Source: Phycisphaerae bacterium
GTDB lineage: Bacteria; Planctomycetota; Phycisphaerae; UBA1845; Fen-1342
DNA length: 43,828 nucleotides
Direction of reading: 5' to 3'
Assembly (NCBI GenBank): GCA_028279405.1
Contig: JANQNU010000017.1
Span: 1-43,828 of the forward strand
Under the pieces are notes generated by a model, which made no database searches, was not told the DNA's origin, and saw only the letters and a program-made list of their open reading frames with translations. The translations under genes were made by a program, and so were the position numbers. Shown piece after piece: positions 8,494 to 16,681 of the stretch. Positions within the stretch are counted from its first letter, which is position 1. Each line of letters begins with the position of its first letter.

Positions 8494-9429
8494 CTATGGG
8501 TTGAACTCAGCTACGACATTCGGTGCCACCTTGAGCTTCGTCTTGTTGCCGCCGTCCGTGTCGGACAACGTGATCTTCCCGGCGCCGAGATTGGTTTGGA
8601 CGTCGAGACATCCCTTGAGGATTTCGAACTCAACCGCAGTTGCGTTCGCGACAGCAGTTGATGCGTACTTGATCCCGCCGTTGTCGTCGGCAACCTTCAT
8701 CGTCCAATTGCACTTCGCGATGACGGGGAAGTTGGCGTCGCCGCCAGCGCTCGGATTGCCATTCAGGTTGGCCTTCCGAAACTCGACCGCGCCGGTCGTC
8801 ACGGTGACGACCGCCCGCGTCGCGCCGCCATTCCCGCCGACGAAGTAGGTGATATTGCCGGACGCGGGACCGAAGAAGATACCGTCGGTGTCGTCCGCCA
8901 CGAACTTTGCGTCCGACTTCAGGTTGACATGGAAAGCGAACGAACCGTCAAATGTAAAGTCCGAGCTTGTCGTTGCCAGATAATGGTCCTTATCAGTCAC
9001 GTGATAATGGGAAAACTCGAGCGGCTTGTCGGATTCGATTTTGCCGCCGCCGTCAATCGTGACATCATTGCGCAGGCGAATCTTGACGTTGCCGGCAACC
9101 GCGCTCTTGATCGTGCCGGTCACCTCGCTGGTCGTCGCCGCATCGTCGTCGCCAAGCGTTAACCGCGAATCCTGGCTGAACGCGAGCGTTCCGTGCACCT
9201 CAACGATTCGAGCAGCTCGCACATCGTTGTTCGGGAGCGTGCACGTCTTGCCGGTCGGAATGATCGCGGTATCGTTCCCGTCCGGAACTCCGGGAAAGTT
9301 GTCGATGTCTCGCCAGTTGTTCGCTACGCCCCAGTTGCCGTTCGTTTCTCGGAACGTAAACACTTCCGACCGAACTGGAGAGGCAACGATTGCAAGAATG
9401 ATCAGGGCAGTGCAGGCTTTCGGTATCAT
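8494..9429 (-). CDS. Secreted beta-rich protein of unknown function
   Basis: The 311-residue protein has a signal peptide (MIPKACTALIILAIVASP..RS) and a mature part rich in Asp, Thr and Gly. Its opening pattern (NGNWGVANNW then PGVPDGNDTAIIP) is typical of extracellular beta-solenoid or autotransporter-like passenger proteins. The rest reads as short beta strands, with no catalytic motif. The start at 9429 is chosen because GGAG lies 6 bases upstream; an ATG four codons earlier overlaps that site. It converges with the ABC transporter (18-base gap). The small protein at 10972-11421 has a comparable N-terminal layout, so the two may be distant relatives. No function can be assigned. Confidence 0.75.
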   Translation of the reverse strand: MIPKACTALIILAIVASPVRSEVFTFRETNGNWGVANNWRDIDNFPGVPDGNDTAIIPTGKTCTLPNNDVRAARIVEVHGTLAFSQDSRLTLGDDDAATTSEVTGTIKSAVAGNVKIRLRNDVTIDGGGKIESDKPLEFSHYHVTDKDHYLATTSSDFTFDGSFAFHVNLKSDAKFVADDTDGIFFGPASGNITYFVGGNGGATRAVVTVTTGAVEFRKANLNGNPSAGGDANFPVIAKCNWTMKVADDNGGIKYASTAVANATAVEFEILKGCLDVQTNLGAGKITLSDTDGGNKTKLKVAPNVVAEFNP

Positions 9430-9470
9430 CTGTAACTCCATTGCAATTGATATAGGTAATTAACTTTTTT

Positions 9471-9476
9471 ATTATA
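9471..9476 (-). promoter_or_regulatory. -10 box TATAAT upstream of the secreted protein gene
   Basis: A perfect TATAAT lies on the minus strand in an AT-rich island (9441-9480) that stands out from the GC-rich surroundings. The leader to the ATG at 9429 would be about 35 bases and contains the GGAG ribosome site. The -35 region (around TTCCCA, 17-18 bases upstream) is poor. Confidence 0.45.
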
Positions 9477-9586
9477 AACCGGCAGATCGTGATTGGGAAC
9501 GGAGGGGGGCGGCGCTGGCGCACCTTGCCCCGAGCAGACGCGATGCCCGGCTGGAGGTCGTTACTGGATTGGTGTTCGGTGCGTCG

Positions 9587-10960
9587 CTAAGGCGCTACCA
9601 TTGCTGCGACAAAGCCGTTGATGTCCGCGATCGTCAGCTGCCGGTCCCCGTTTGAATCCGCCAGCATCGGGTCACAGCCTGGAAAGACGTTTTCGTAATG
9701 GGAACGATCGGTCAGAGCCAGCACGAATGGATTGATGTCGGTGCCTGATACGTCACCATCACAGTCCAGATCGCCGATCGGCATGCGGCGAAGCAACTGA
9801 AGCTCGTCGTCGAATATATGCGGAAAGCCATACCAGTCGGTCCAGAGGATATCCCCATTCTGATTGATGTCTTGACCGGGCGCCGGCACATCGTCCGAGC
9901 CGGCGATAAAGTAATCCCGACCGTCGGAGAACAGGTAGATGCCGGTCGGCGTACGACCGTACAGGATCTGACCGCGGTCATTGATTCGGCCGGGGCGCCC
10001 GTATGGAAGCGCCGTTGTAATCACGCCGTCGCGCCAAAGTTGCAAGGGGCGCGTGCTGGGGCCGTCCGGATGCCGCTGCAGATAGCTCCAGGTGACCTCG
10101 GGAGTGTTGTTGATGAAGACGCCTTGCGCTTGATAATGGTCTTCGGTGAGCAGGACAAACTGGTCTGCTGCCGCAGGATCGTTCGGATAGAAGTAGATCT
10201 TCGAGGCCCAAGGCCACTGACAGAAGTCGTAGCGGGTCCACGCGATCTGCCCGCGGTCATTGATGTTGGCGGCTTGATTGGATTGCCCCAGATTGGTGAG
10301 CTGCCGCGCCTGGCCGTTTTCGTAGAGCCAGAGCTCCGCCGGCACATCGCCACATGCCGCGTACGTATCGATCTTGGACCAGACGATTGTCCCCTGGTTG
10401 TTGATCTTGGGGCCCGAGTTCTGGAAAAGGCTATCGACAGGATCGTTGGTAATGGCAATCGTTTCGCCGTTACGATATAGCATGACGTTTGAAGCGACGT
10501 CACCCAATTCCTGTTCCCAGACAATGTCGCCATCATCATTGATGTCCGGATGCCAGTCCGGAACCGAGTTGTGGGTGAGCTGCGTCACCTGTCCGTCTTC
10601 CCAGAGAAAGATCTCGAATGAGTCGAAATTGCCTTGTTCGGTCAGGGCGCCGTAAACGATCTGGCCGACGTTGTTGAGCGAAGCGCTGCTCAACTCTCCG
10701 CCGAAGGTGATCTGATGATGTTCATAGCCCGGGGGAACGAATGGCGCCCGCGGTCTTGGCGGGGCGGGAGCGCCGGCCGCGACCGAAAACGGATCAAGTT
10801 CGTCGAAGGAGAACCCGTGCTGGCGGAGGAGATAGTCGTGCGAGCGCCGGCGGTTGGCAACATCTTCCGGGAAGACCTGCGTGTACGCGGGAATTGCAAA
10901 CCCGATGAGGGCCAAAGCATAGACCGCGACGATGGGAATGCGCAGTGATAACTTGTGCAT
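9587..10960 (-). CDS. Secreted propeller-like protein with C-terminal dockerin-type repeats
   Basis: The 457-residue protein starts with a signal peptide (about 1-28, ending near AIPAYTQ). The middle part (about 80-390) repeats a unit of the form 'IND.G.IVW.......LY.NG....LT', like TolB-type beta-propeller blades. The C-terminus (about 395-457) has two calcium-loop repeats, GDLDCDGDVSGTDINPFV and DSNGDRQLTIADINGFV, separated by a conserved Cys pair. This is the dockerin-like tail common on planctomycete exported proteins. It follows the 10972-11421 gene by 11 bases and probably shares its promoter. A GGGG sequence lies upstream of the ATG. Ligand and role are unknown; no cohesin is seen in the window. 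Confidence 0.82.
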   Translation of the reverse strand: MHKLSLRIPIVAVYALALIGFAIPAYTQVFPEDVANRRRSHDYLLRQHGFSFDELDPFSVAAGAPAPPRPRAPFVPPGYEHHQITFGGELSSASLNNVGQIVYGALTEQGNFDSFEIFLWEDGQVTQLTHNSVPDWHPDINDDGDIVWEQELGDVASNVMLYRNGETIAITNDPVDSLFQNSGPKINNQGTIVWSKIDTYAACGDVPAELWLYENGQARQLTNLGQSNQAANINDRGQIAWTRYDFCQWPWASKIYFYPNDPAAADQFVLLTEDHYQAQGVFINNTPEVTWSYLQRHPDGPSTRPLQLWRDGVITTALPYGRPGRINDRGQILYGRTPTGIYLFSDGRDYFIAGSDDVPAPGQDINQNGDILWTDWYGFPHIFDDELQLLRRMPIGDLDCDGDVSGTDINPFVLALTDRSHYENVFPGCDPMLADSNGDRQLTIADINGFVAAMVAP

Positions 10961-10971
10961 CGACGAGCCCC

Positions 10972-11421
10972 CTATTCGGCCTTGATTTTGGCCTTGGACA
11001 GCTCAATCGTCACTCCGCATTTTCCGCCATCGATGTGCAGTTTTTCGCAGGTAACAGTCTCGCCCGTGCTTCCCAGAAACCACGTGTTGTCGAAGATGCT
11101 CAAATCGCCGATCGTCTCGTCGACCAAGTCGAGTTCCCACCTGAAGTCGCTCGCAAGATCATCGCATCCACCGCTCGTAAGCGACGGGAGCAATTCTGGA
11201 ACCTTGGCATCATCGAGACCGGAACTTGGATAAGGCTCGGAGCCTCCTGGAATGCCGACGTAGGTCCAGTCTAGCGGCTCGTCCCACTCCGCCACGACGG
11301 GTGGTGTCGAACCGGAGCCCGTGGGGGTTCCTACGAGGGTGAAGGTCGCTGCTGTCGACACGCATACGACCGCGAGAGAAAAGCCTGCTAACGTCGCCCT
11401 TTCGATTCCTTTGCCGGTCAT
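10972..11421 (-). CDS. Small secreted protein, unknown function
   Basis: The 149-residue protein has an N-terminal signal (TLAGFSLAVVCVSTAATF). The short acidic mature domain has four Cys residues (SGGCDD, VTCEKL, GKCGV and one in the signal region). GGGGAG lies 6 bases before the ATG at 11421, so this start is preferred over an in-frame ATG at 11454. The pattern W..P.DW..PGG...DDAKVPE recalls the N-terminus of the secreted protein at 8494-9429. It is the first gene of a probable two-gene unit with the propeller/dockerin gene. No family is recognised. Confidence 0.65.
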   Translation of the reverse strand: MTGKGIERATLAGFSLAVVCVSTAATFTLVGTPTGSGSTPPVVAEWDEPLDWTYVGIPGGSEPYPSSGLDDAKVPELLPSLTSGGCDDLASDFRWELDLVDETIGDLSIFDNTWFLGSTGETVTCEKLHIDGGKCGVTIELSKAKIKAE

Positions 11422-11522
11422 CGACCACTCCCCGCGCATAGGCGCGTGGGACACGATGATCGATCAAGTCCCTTGCACAAGACCAAAAAAACGAGACGTG
11501 TCCGTGTCCTGCTCCCCGACAG

Positions 11523-11535
11523 ATACGGCCCGTAT
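11523..11535. promoter_or_regulatory. Palindrome ATACGGCCCGTAT over a promoter -10, candidate operator
   Basis: ATACGG-C-CCGTAT is a perfect palindrome with a one-base centre. It overlaps the last bases of the TACTAT -10 box and the expected transcription start of the two-gene secreted-protein unit. This is the usual place for a repressor site. No regulator gene is adjacent. Confidence 0.35.
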
Positions 11536-11561
11536 AGTAGCACCCCGCGCCTGATTGTCAA
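11534..11561 (-). promoter_or_regulatory. Strong sigma70-type promoter for the 11421/10960 genes
   Basis: On the minus strand a consensus -35 TTGACA (11561-11556) is followed by 16 bases and a -10 TACTAT (11539-11534). Transcription would start near 11527, giving a leader of about 105 bases before the ATG at 11421. This is the closest match to consensus that I found in the window. Confidence 0.7.
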
Positions 11562-12007
11562 AGAAATTTGCTAGAAAATTATCAAGGTTACGAAGTCCTT
11601 GCAAACTTATGCTGCGGCGGCTCTTTCGATCAGCCCCGCGTTCGAAGGAGCAGATCGACGACAACTACAAAGCGTCGCGGGCGCGCTCAATCAGCAAAGT
11701 AGAAGTGCACTGGCCGATACAGACGGTGCGGTGCCTCGGTCATGAGGCACGCGGTCTTCCGTTACGTCTAGGAGCGAATGCTGCTGCGGCAGGGCAGCGT
11801 AGCGAGTTAGTTGTGGAAACAGGCATTGCTGGTCGCGCTTCGCAGATACGATTGGTGTGGGATGCCGCCGACGTTCTTGTTCCGACAACAAAGCCTGGCA
11901 GAATTCGAGCAGGTTCCGCGATGCGGTTCTGTGACCCAGTGCAGGTGGTCTCGCCCACGTTAGAAGTATCGGCTTGCGCAGCGAGCGTCCATCGACGACT
12001 TCGGCAT
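11562..12007. other. Gene-free gap of about 450 bases, content unknown
   Basis: This stretch lies between the secreted-protein promoter and the 3' end of guaB. Open frames cross it on both strands, but none has a ribosome site, a recognisable family or independent ends: the long plus-strand frame runs on antisense into guaB. I see no tRNA, tmRNA or RNase P signature. Its base composition looks somewhat less GC-rich than its neighbours. It may be decayed coding sequence or may hold an unrecognised RNA. Confidence 0.4.
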
Positions 12008-13480
12008 CTACTCGTCGCTGGCGTAGTCGACGGCGTAGTTGGATGGTTCCTTGGTGATCTGAATGTCGTGCGGGTGCGATTCCACGACTCCTGCATTGGT
12101 GACACGCGTGAAGCGAACGTCGCGGCGCATTTCCTCGATCGAGCACGAGCCGGCGTAACCCATTCCCTGCCGCAGTCCGCCGACGAGTTGATAAACATAC
12201 TCGCTCAACGCGCCGCGGTAGGGGACCCGGCCTTCAACGCCTTCCGGGACCATCTTCCGCGGCTGGTCCTTGGACTGGAAGTATCGATCGGCACTGCCCG
12301 CCTGCATGGCGCCGATCGAGCCCATTCCGCGGTATTCCTTGAATCGCCGACCCTTCCAGATGACAAGTTGACCAGGCGACTCGTCGAGCCCGGCGAAGAG
12401 CGATCCGAGCATGACAGTGTTGGCGCCGGCAGCAATCGCCTTGGCTACGTCGCCGCTGAATCGGATTCCGCCGTCGGCGATGATCGGAACCTCGGCGACC
12501 GACGCAGCCTCCATCACCGCCGTGATTTGCGGGACACCCGCACCGGTCACGATCCGCGTCGTGCAGATCGCGCCGGGACCGATGCCGATCTTGACCGCGT
12601 CGGCGCCCGCTTCCTGGAGATCCTTGACGCCCTGCGCCGATGCGACGTTTCCAGCGATGATCTGGATCGAGAACCGCTTGCGCAACTCGCGCACGGTCTC
12701 GATCACCGCATCGCTGTGCCCGTGAGCGGTGTCGACCGCGATCACGTCCGCGTCGGCCTTGATCAGTGCCGCCGCCCGCTCGAAGTCGTATACGCCGATG
12801 GCAGCGCCCACGCGCAATCGACCGCGTTCGTCCTTGCAGCGCTGGGGGAACTCGCGCGAACGGTCGATGTCGCGCATGGTGATCAGGCCGGCGAGTTTGC
12901 CGGCGTCGTCGACCAGCAACAGCTTCTCGACCTTGGCGCGGTTCAGGATTGCCTCGGCCTCGTCCAGCGTCGTGCTCGGCGACGCCTTCACGAGGTTCTC
13001 GCGGGTCATTACTTCTTCGATACGTTTGTCGTTCGACTCGAGAAACTTCAGGTCCCGGCGGGTGAGGATGCCGACGAGCGCGCCGTCCGGTTTCGTGATC
13101 GGTATACCGCTGACATTCTGGACGCGCATGGTCTCCTGGGCATACCGAACGGAGTCCTCGGGCCGTAGCGTGACCGGGTCGATGATGACGCCGCTTTCAG
13201 AGCGTTTGACCTTCTGCACCTCGCGCTGCTGGTCCTCGACAGTGAGGTTGCGATGGATGATGCCGATGCCGCCTTCCTGTGCGAGCGCAATCGCCAGGCT
13301 GCTTTCAGTCACCGTGTCCATCGGAGCGCTGATGAGTGGGATGTTGATGCGAATGGCGCGGGTGAGTTGAGTGCTGACATCGATGTCCCGCGGGTGCACG
13401 CGCGCCCGTCGCGGAATCAACAGCACGTCGTCAAATGTGAACCCCTCGCCGACGATTTTGGTGGTGGTATATTCTCCCAT
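12008..13480 (-). CDS. guaB: Inosine-5'-monophosphate dehydrogenase
   Basis: GuaB oxidises IMP to XMP with NAD+, the committed step of GMP synthesis, as a cytosolic tetramer. The TIM barrel is interrupted by two CBS domains at about 95-210. The catalytic loop GPGAICTTR carries Cys306. The IMP-binding DGGIRFSGD and the flap region (GMGSIGAMQ, then the RVPYRG region) are intact. At 490 residues the length is normal. The N-terminal GFTFDDVLL motif confirms the start. A promoter sits immediately upstream with its -10 only 6 bases from the ATG. The nearby 13973 gene also encodes CBS domains, but it is a separate protein. Confidence 0.97.
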   Translation of the reverse strand: MGEYTTTKIVGEGFTFDDVLLIPRRARVHPRDIDVSTQLTRAIRINIPLISAPMDTVTESSLAIALAQEGGIGIIHRNLTVEDQQREVQKVKRSESGVIIDPVTLRPEDSVRYAQETMRVQNVSGIPITKPDGALVGILTRRDLKFLESNDKRIEEVMTRENLVKASPSTTLDEAEAILNRAKVEKLLLVDDAGKLAGLITMRDIDRSREFPQRCKDERGRLRVGAAIGVYDFERAAALIKADADVIAVDTAHGHSDAVIETVRELRKRFSIQIIAGNVASAQGVKDLQEAGADAVKIGIGPGAICTTRIVTGAGVPQITAVMEAASVAEVPIIADGGIRFSGDVAKAIAAGANTVMLGSLFAGLDESPGQLVIWKGRRFKEYRGMGSIGAMQAGSADRYFQSKDQPRKMVPEGVEGRVPYRGALSEYVYQLVGGLRQGMGYAGSCSIEEMRRDVRFTRVTNAGVVESHPHDIQITKEPSNYAVDYASDE

Positions 13481-13486
13481 TTCGCG

Positions 13487-13514
13487 ATCCTACACATTTG
13501 CCGGACGCCGTCAA
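13487..13514 (-). promoter_or_regulatory. guaB promoter, apparently leaderless
   Basis: On the minus strand TTGACG (13514-13509), a 16-base spacer and TAGGAT (13492-13487) form a good sigma70-type promoter. The -10 ends 6 bases before the ATG at 13480, so transcription should start at or next to the A of the start codon. The AGGA inside the -10 could also act as a ribosome site if a longer transcript exists. Confidence 0.6.
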
Positions 13515-13548
13515 GCCGTGAGGGGAGCAAGCGCGTCTCGCGCCCCTT

Positions 13549-13725
13549 GATCCCTTCGCTCGCGTTCGGGGCTTGTTGTGTTGGCGCTCTACCTTCTCTG
13601 GTGGATGGCACTGGCGGCTTGTCCGCCAGTGTTCGGAACGTGCGCTGGATCACGCGTCATTGTTGATCTAGCCTTCCTATCCTGGGCACCCTCTAGACAC
13701 TGGTAGCAAGCTACCAGTGCCACCC
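13549..13725. repeat. Intergenic repeats, copy 2 (three modules)
   Basis: Three modules shared with other gaps lie here. 13549-13582 matches 157-190. 13605-13643 (TGGCACTGGCGGCTTG, then TCCGCCAGTG) matches 28410-28449 and folds as CTGGCGG/CCGCCAG. 13698-13725 (CTGGTAGC-AA-GCTACCAG, then TGCCACCC) is identical in its core to 28496-28523. No gene is visible between 13481 and 13902. Further hairpin-rich sequence fills 13726-13902. Confidence 0.7.
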
Positions 13726-13904
13726 GACTTTATGGTAGATGGTGTAGGTGCCCCAAGAGGACAGCTACGCCTGCGACCCGAAACGCGTCCCCCCACCCTA
13801 AAGGCTGGGCACCTCGCTTTGCGCGCAGCGGTCCGCGCACCAGATGATGCGCCGTTGGGCCAGCGACACTCGCCCGCTGGTGAACGCGATTGCAATTGGT
13901 TCGT

Positions 13905-13949
13905 AAAAAATGACGCGCCCGCGGTCGCCGGGAAACGGCCGCGGGCGCG
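13905..13949 (-). terminator. Intrinsic terminator of the CBS-domain gene
   Basis: An 11-bp perfect GC stem (CGCGCCCGCGG at 13914-13924 with CCGCGGGCGCG at 13939-13949) has a 14-base loop. On the minus strand it is followed by TCATTTTTT. It lies 23 bases beyond the stop codon at 13973. Confidence 0.85.
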
Positions 13950-13972
13950 ATGGAGAGACGGAGCAATCGCGG

Positions 13973-14842
13973 TCAAGCGAAGCAGGAGAGCCGCGCTCCG
14001 TGCCGCAACAGATCCGTGGTGGTGACAATCCCGCACAACATTCCCTCGCGAATGATCGGTAACGCGTGAATGTTGTGCGCAAGAAAGGCGTCCAGCGCAT
14101 CGCGCACGTTTGCGTCCGCGGGGATCGTGACCGCGCCAGGCGACATGATCTCGCGAACGCGTTGCGGACCCACGTACATTTCCCCCGACTCCTCCGCCCG
14201 TTGGTCTTCGACGCACGCCTGCCCGATCGCCCGGCGAACGTCGCGGTCGGAGATCATGCCAATCAGCCGGCCCTCGTCGAGAACCGGGGCATGTTTGGTC
14301 CGCAGCCGCGTGAAGATGTGCAGTACGTCGCCGATCGTGTCCGTCGGTTTGACCGTGGCGACGGCGCTGCGCATCAACTCCGCAACCCCCTGTGCAAGAA
14401 ACGCCTCAGCCTCGGCGTTGGAATGGGCCATCTCACCGAGTTCCCGCAGCAGGTCCGTATCCGTGACGATCCCGAGCATGCGACCCCTGGCCACGACCGG
14501 CAATGCATGAAGCTGCCCGCTGATCATTAGACGGGCGGCATCCGCTTCCGTGTCATCCGCAGTGATCGTAATGACCGGACTCGACATAATCTCCCGAACC
14601 CGCTGCGGTCCGGCGACTTCCACCCCCTCCGAAACAAGCGACCGCTTGACCCGCTCCTTGGCCGAACGCCAACCGACCGAAAGCAGGAGGTCTCGGTCCG
14701 ACAAGATCCCGACGAGGTCGGTGCCACTCAGAACCGGCAAGTGGTGGATGCCATGCTCTTCCATCAGCGCGATCGCTTTGTCGATCGTATCCGTGCTCTC
14801 TATCGAAACGACTCGTTGCGACGCGGCTTTGACAGCTCGCAT
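13973..14842 (-). CDS. Four-CBS-domain protein
   Basis: The 289-residue protein consists almost wholly of four CBS motifs arranged as two Bateman modules. Each repeats the pattern 'I.A.D....A...M......LPV.....L.GI.TD.DLL'. The second and fourth are preceded by a near-identical GPQRVREIMS stretch, suggesting internal duplication. Such proteins bind adenine nucleotides and act as energy or redox sensors, but the partner here is unknown. GGAGGT sits 5 bases before the ATG at 14842, which rules out the longer frame from 14875. It lies between guaB, which also has CBS domains, and the divergent phosphofructokinase gene, so a link to nucleotide or energy status is plausible but unproven. Confidence 0.85.
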   Translation of the reverse strand: MRAVKAASQRVVSIESTDTIDKAIALMEEHGIHHLPVLSGTDLVGILSDRDLLLSVGWRSAKERVKRSLVSEGVEVAGPQRVREIMSSPVITITADDTEADAARLMISGQLHALPVVARGRMLGIVTDTDLLRELGEMAHSNAEAEAFLAQGVAELMRSAVATVKPTDTIGDVLHIFTRLRTKHAPVLDEGRLIGMISDRDVRRAIGQACVEDQRAEESGEMYVGPQRVREIMSPGAVTIPADANVRDALDAFLAHNIHALPIIREGMLCGIVTTTDLLRHGARLSCFA

Positions 14843-15126
14843 GGAACACCTCCAGATTCGCGGCGCCCCTTCCACCGGACACTCCGAGCAATGAGCGTGC
14901 CAGCCGGCAGACCGGTCCCAATCTCGCTAGAACCCGCGCCAGACCGCCTGTCACGGCCCGAGAAGACGCGGTGCGTGCGCCATTGCCCACAGAAATGGGT
15001 GAAATATCACACGGATCTGACTGCCAATTCCGGATAACTCCCGCAAAGCGGGCGACGATATCAAGATTGTGCCGATATCTCGTGGCGCCCGGGATTGAAC
15101 GAAAATCTAACATGGAAGCGGTTGCA
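14843..15126. other. Divergent intergenic region, CBS gene / phosphofructokinase
   Basis: About 280 bases contain no credible gene. Short frames here have no ribosome site. Both neighbours are transcribed outward, so this region must hold the CBS-gene promoter, but no clear -35/-10 pair is visible. The phosphofructokinase promoter begins just to the right. Confidence 0.4.
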
Positions 15127-15154
15127 TTTTCGTGGGGGTGGCCTAGGCTATACT
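15127..15154 (+). promoter_or_regulatory. Candidate promoter of the phosphofructokinase gene
   Basis: TATACT at 15149-15154 is a strong -10. TTTTCG at 15127-15132 gives a 16-base spacer but is a weak -35. The expected start is near 15161, leaving a leader of about 74 bases. Confidence 0.45.
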
Positions 15155-15162
15155 GATTGTTG

Positions 15163-15175
15163 CGCCAATTTGGCG
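15163..15175. promoter_or_regulatory. Palindrome CGCCAATTTGGCG at the phosphofructokinase start site
   Basis: CGCCAA-T-TTGGCG is a perfect palindrome immediately downstream of the predicted transcription start. It is a typical repressor position, and the sequence resembles two opposed TTGGCG half-sites. The regulator is unknown. Confidence 0.35.
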
Positions 15176-15234
15176 TAAGTCGTTTGCGGGTCGAGATTTA
15201 AGGATGAACGGGCGGACGTGCCCGCCAGGAACCT

Positions 15235-16593
15235 ATGATAATGCCTGCCAAGCGCCTTGGTATCGTTGTCGGCGGCGGACCTGCCCCGGGGATCAATGCG
15301 GTCATCGGTGCCGCGACCATTCAGGCCATCAATTGCGGCTTCCGTGTGTACGGGTTCTTCGATGGCTTCCGGTGGCTCTCCTCCGAGCGTTTTGACGCGC
15401 CCGAGCATTGTACGCGTCTGGAGATTGATCGCGTCGCGCGGATTCACTTCGACGGCGGCTCGATCCTGCGGACCGCACGCGCCAACCTGCTCGACAATGA
15501 GAGTCTGAAGACCAGCACGACCGTTTGCCCGGACGAGGTCAAGGTCAAGCAGGTGATTGCGAACCTGCGCGAACTGGGCGTCAACTGTCTTTTGACGATC
15601 GGCGGCGATGACACGGCGCTCAGTGCCCGGTTCATTGCCGACTATGCCGGCAAGAACATTCGCGTCGTCCATGTTCCGAAGACGATCGACAACGACGTTC
15701 CCTTGCCGCACAACATCGCGACGTTCGGCTTTTCGACGGCGCGCTACATCGGCGCAAACCTCGTCAAGAACCTGATGAGCGATTCGCAGACGACGAGTCG
15801 CTGGTACATTTGCACGGCCATGGGGCGCAGTGCAGGTTGGCTGGCGTTGTCGATCGGCATGTCCGCGGGCGCAACGCTCACGCTGGTGCCGGAGGAGTTC
15901 GAGGATCACAGCACCGTTCAGCAGATCGCCGACGTGCTCGAAGGCGCGATTCTGAAGCGTCGAGCGATGGGTCGGCAGGACGGCGTCGCCGTTATCGCCG
16001 AGGGCCTCGCGTACAAGCTCGGCGACCGTGAGGAGTTGGAGAAGCTGCTGGGGCGCCAAGTGCCGATGGACGCTGCGGGGCATCCGCGGCTTTCGGAAAT
16101 CCCGCTCGGGCGCTGGCTGCGCGATGAGATTCAAGAGCGCTTTCGGCAGCGCGGTGAGTCGGTATCGCTGGTCACGCACGATATCGGTTATGAGCTGCGA
16201 TCGGCGGATCCGACGCCCGCCGACGTCGCTTATTGTCGGAGCCTTGGGTACCACAGCATCCGTTTGTTCATGTCGTCCACGCAATACGCCGGCGGCGTGA
16301 TCGTGACGATGCACAACGGCAATCTGCTGCCGATTCCGCTCAATGACGTGATCGATCCCGACACGAACCGCATCCGTACGCGTCTGGTCGATGTCCGATC
16401 CGACAACTACGAGGTGGCGCGGGCCTATATGATTCGGCTGGAGCAACGCGACCTCGAGAACCCCGAGATGCTCCTCAAGCTCGCGAAGGAATCGCATTTG
16501 TCGCCGCAGGAGTTCAAGGAGCGCTATCAGCGGGCTGCGACGCGGTTGCATGAACCCGGTCCCGATGTCTGTGATATGGGCCAGGTAGGGTAA
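15235..16593 (+). CDS. 6-phosphofructokinase, probably pyrophosphate-dependent
   Basis: The 452-residue enzyme phosphorylates fructose 6-phosphate, the committed glycolytic step. The phosphoryl-donor loop reads GGGPAPGINAVI (13-24). The key discriminating sites are GGDDT (123-127), where ATP enzymes have GGDGS, and PKTIDND (148-154), with the lysine seen in PPi enzymes. Together they point to pyrophosphate as donor, so the step could be reversible. Length fits the long PPi or group-II class rather than the 320-residue bacterial ATP type. AGGA lies 4 bases before ATG 15235 (10 bases before the in-frame ATG at 15241). A small GC hairpin (GGCGG/CCGCC) precedes the ribosome site. Confidence 0.88.
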   Translation: MIMPAKRLGIVVGGGPAPGINAVIGAATIQAINCGFRVYGFFDGFRWLSSERFDAPEHCTRLEIDRVARIHFDGGSILRTARANLLDNESLKTSTTVCPDEVKVKQVIANLRELGVNCLLTIGGDDTALSARFIADYAGKNIRVVHVPKTIDNDVPLPHNIATFGFSTARYIGANLVKNLMSDSQTTSRWYICTAMGRSAGWLALSIGMSAGATLTLVPEEFEDHSTVQQIADVLEGAILKRRAMGRQDGVAVIAEGLAYKLGDREELEKLLGRQVPMDAAGHPRLSEIPLGRWLRDEIQERFRQRGESVSLVTHDIGYELRSADPTPADVAYCRSLGYHSIRLFMSSTQYAGGVIVTMHNGNLLPIPLNDVIDPDTNRIRTRLVDVRSDNYEVARAYMIRLEQRDLENPEMLLKLAKESHLSPQEFKERYQRAATRLHEPGPDVCDMGQVG

Positions 16594-16621
16594 CGCACGC
16601 TACTGTGGGGGATTTCGAACC

Positions 16622-16648
16622 GGGTGGCACTGGTCGCTTGCTACCAGT
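16622..16648. repeat. Intergenic repeat, copy 3 (single inverted hairpin module)
   Basis: GGGTGGCACTGG, TCGCTTGC, TACCAGT is the reverse complement of the module at 13698-13725, with one base changed. It lies between the convergent phosphofructokinase and kinase genes. Confidence 0.6.
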
Positions 16649-16653
16649 TGAGG

Positions 16654-16680
16654 GGGCTCGTGCAGAAACTCGCCGAGCCC
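16654..16680. terminator. Hairpin between convergent genes, possible terminator
   Basis: GGGCTCG (16654-16660) and CGAGCCC (16674-16680) form a 7-bp stem with a 13-base loop, exactly between the two convergent stop codons. There is no T-run on either side, so termination activity is uncertain. Confidence 0.3.
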
Positions 16681-16681
16681 G

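Noticed and set aside
11464-11664. A 66-codon minus-strand frame upstream of the small secreted protein
   Set aside because: It spans the strong promoter and palindrome and has no ribosome site or family likeness.
11555-13168. A 537-codon plus-strand frame running from the secreted-protein promoter through guaB
   Set aside because: Most of it is antisense to guaB, which is certain. The part before guaB starts at TTG without a ribosome site and has no recognisable domain.
15148-16551. A 467-codon minus-strand frame antisense to phosphofructokinase
   Set aside because: Shadow of a certain gene; the composition is rich in Arg, His and Val, as expected for an antisense shadow.
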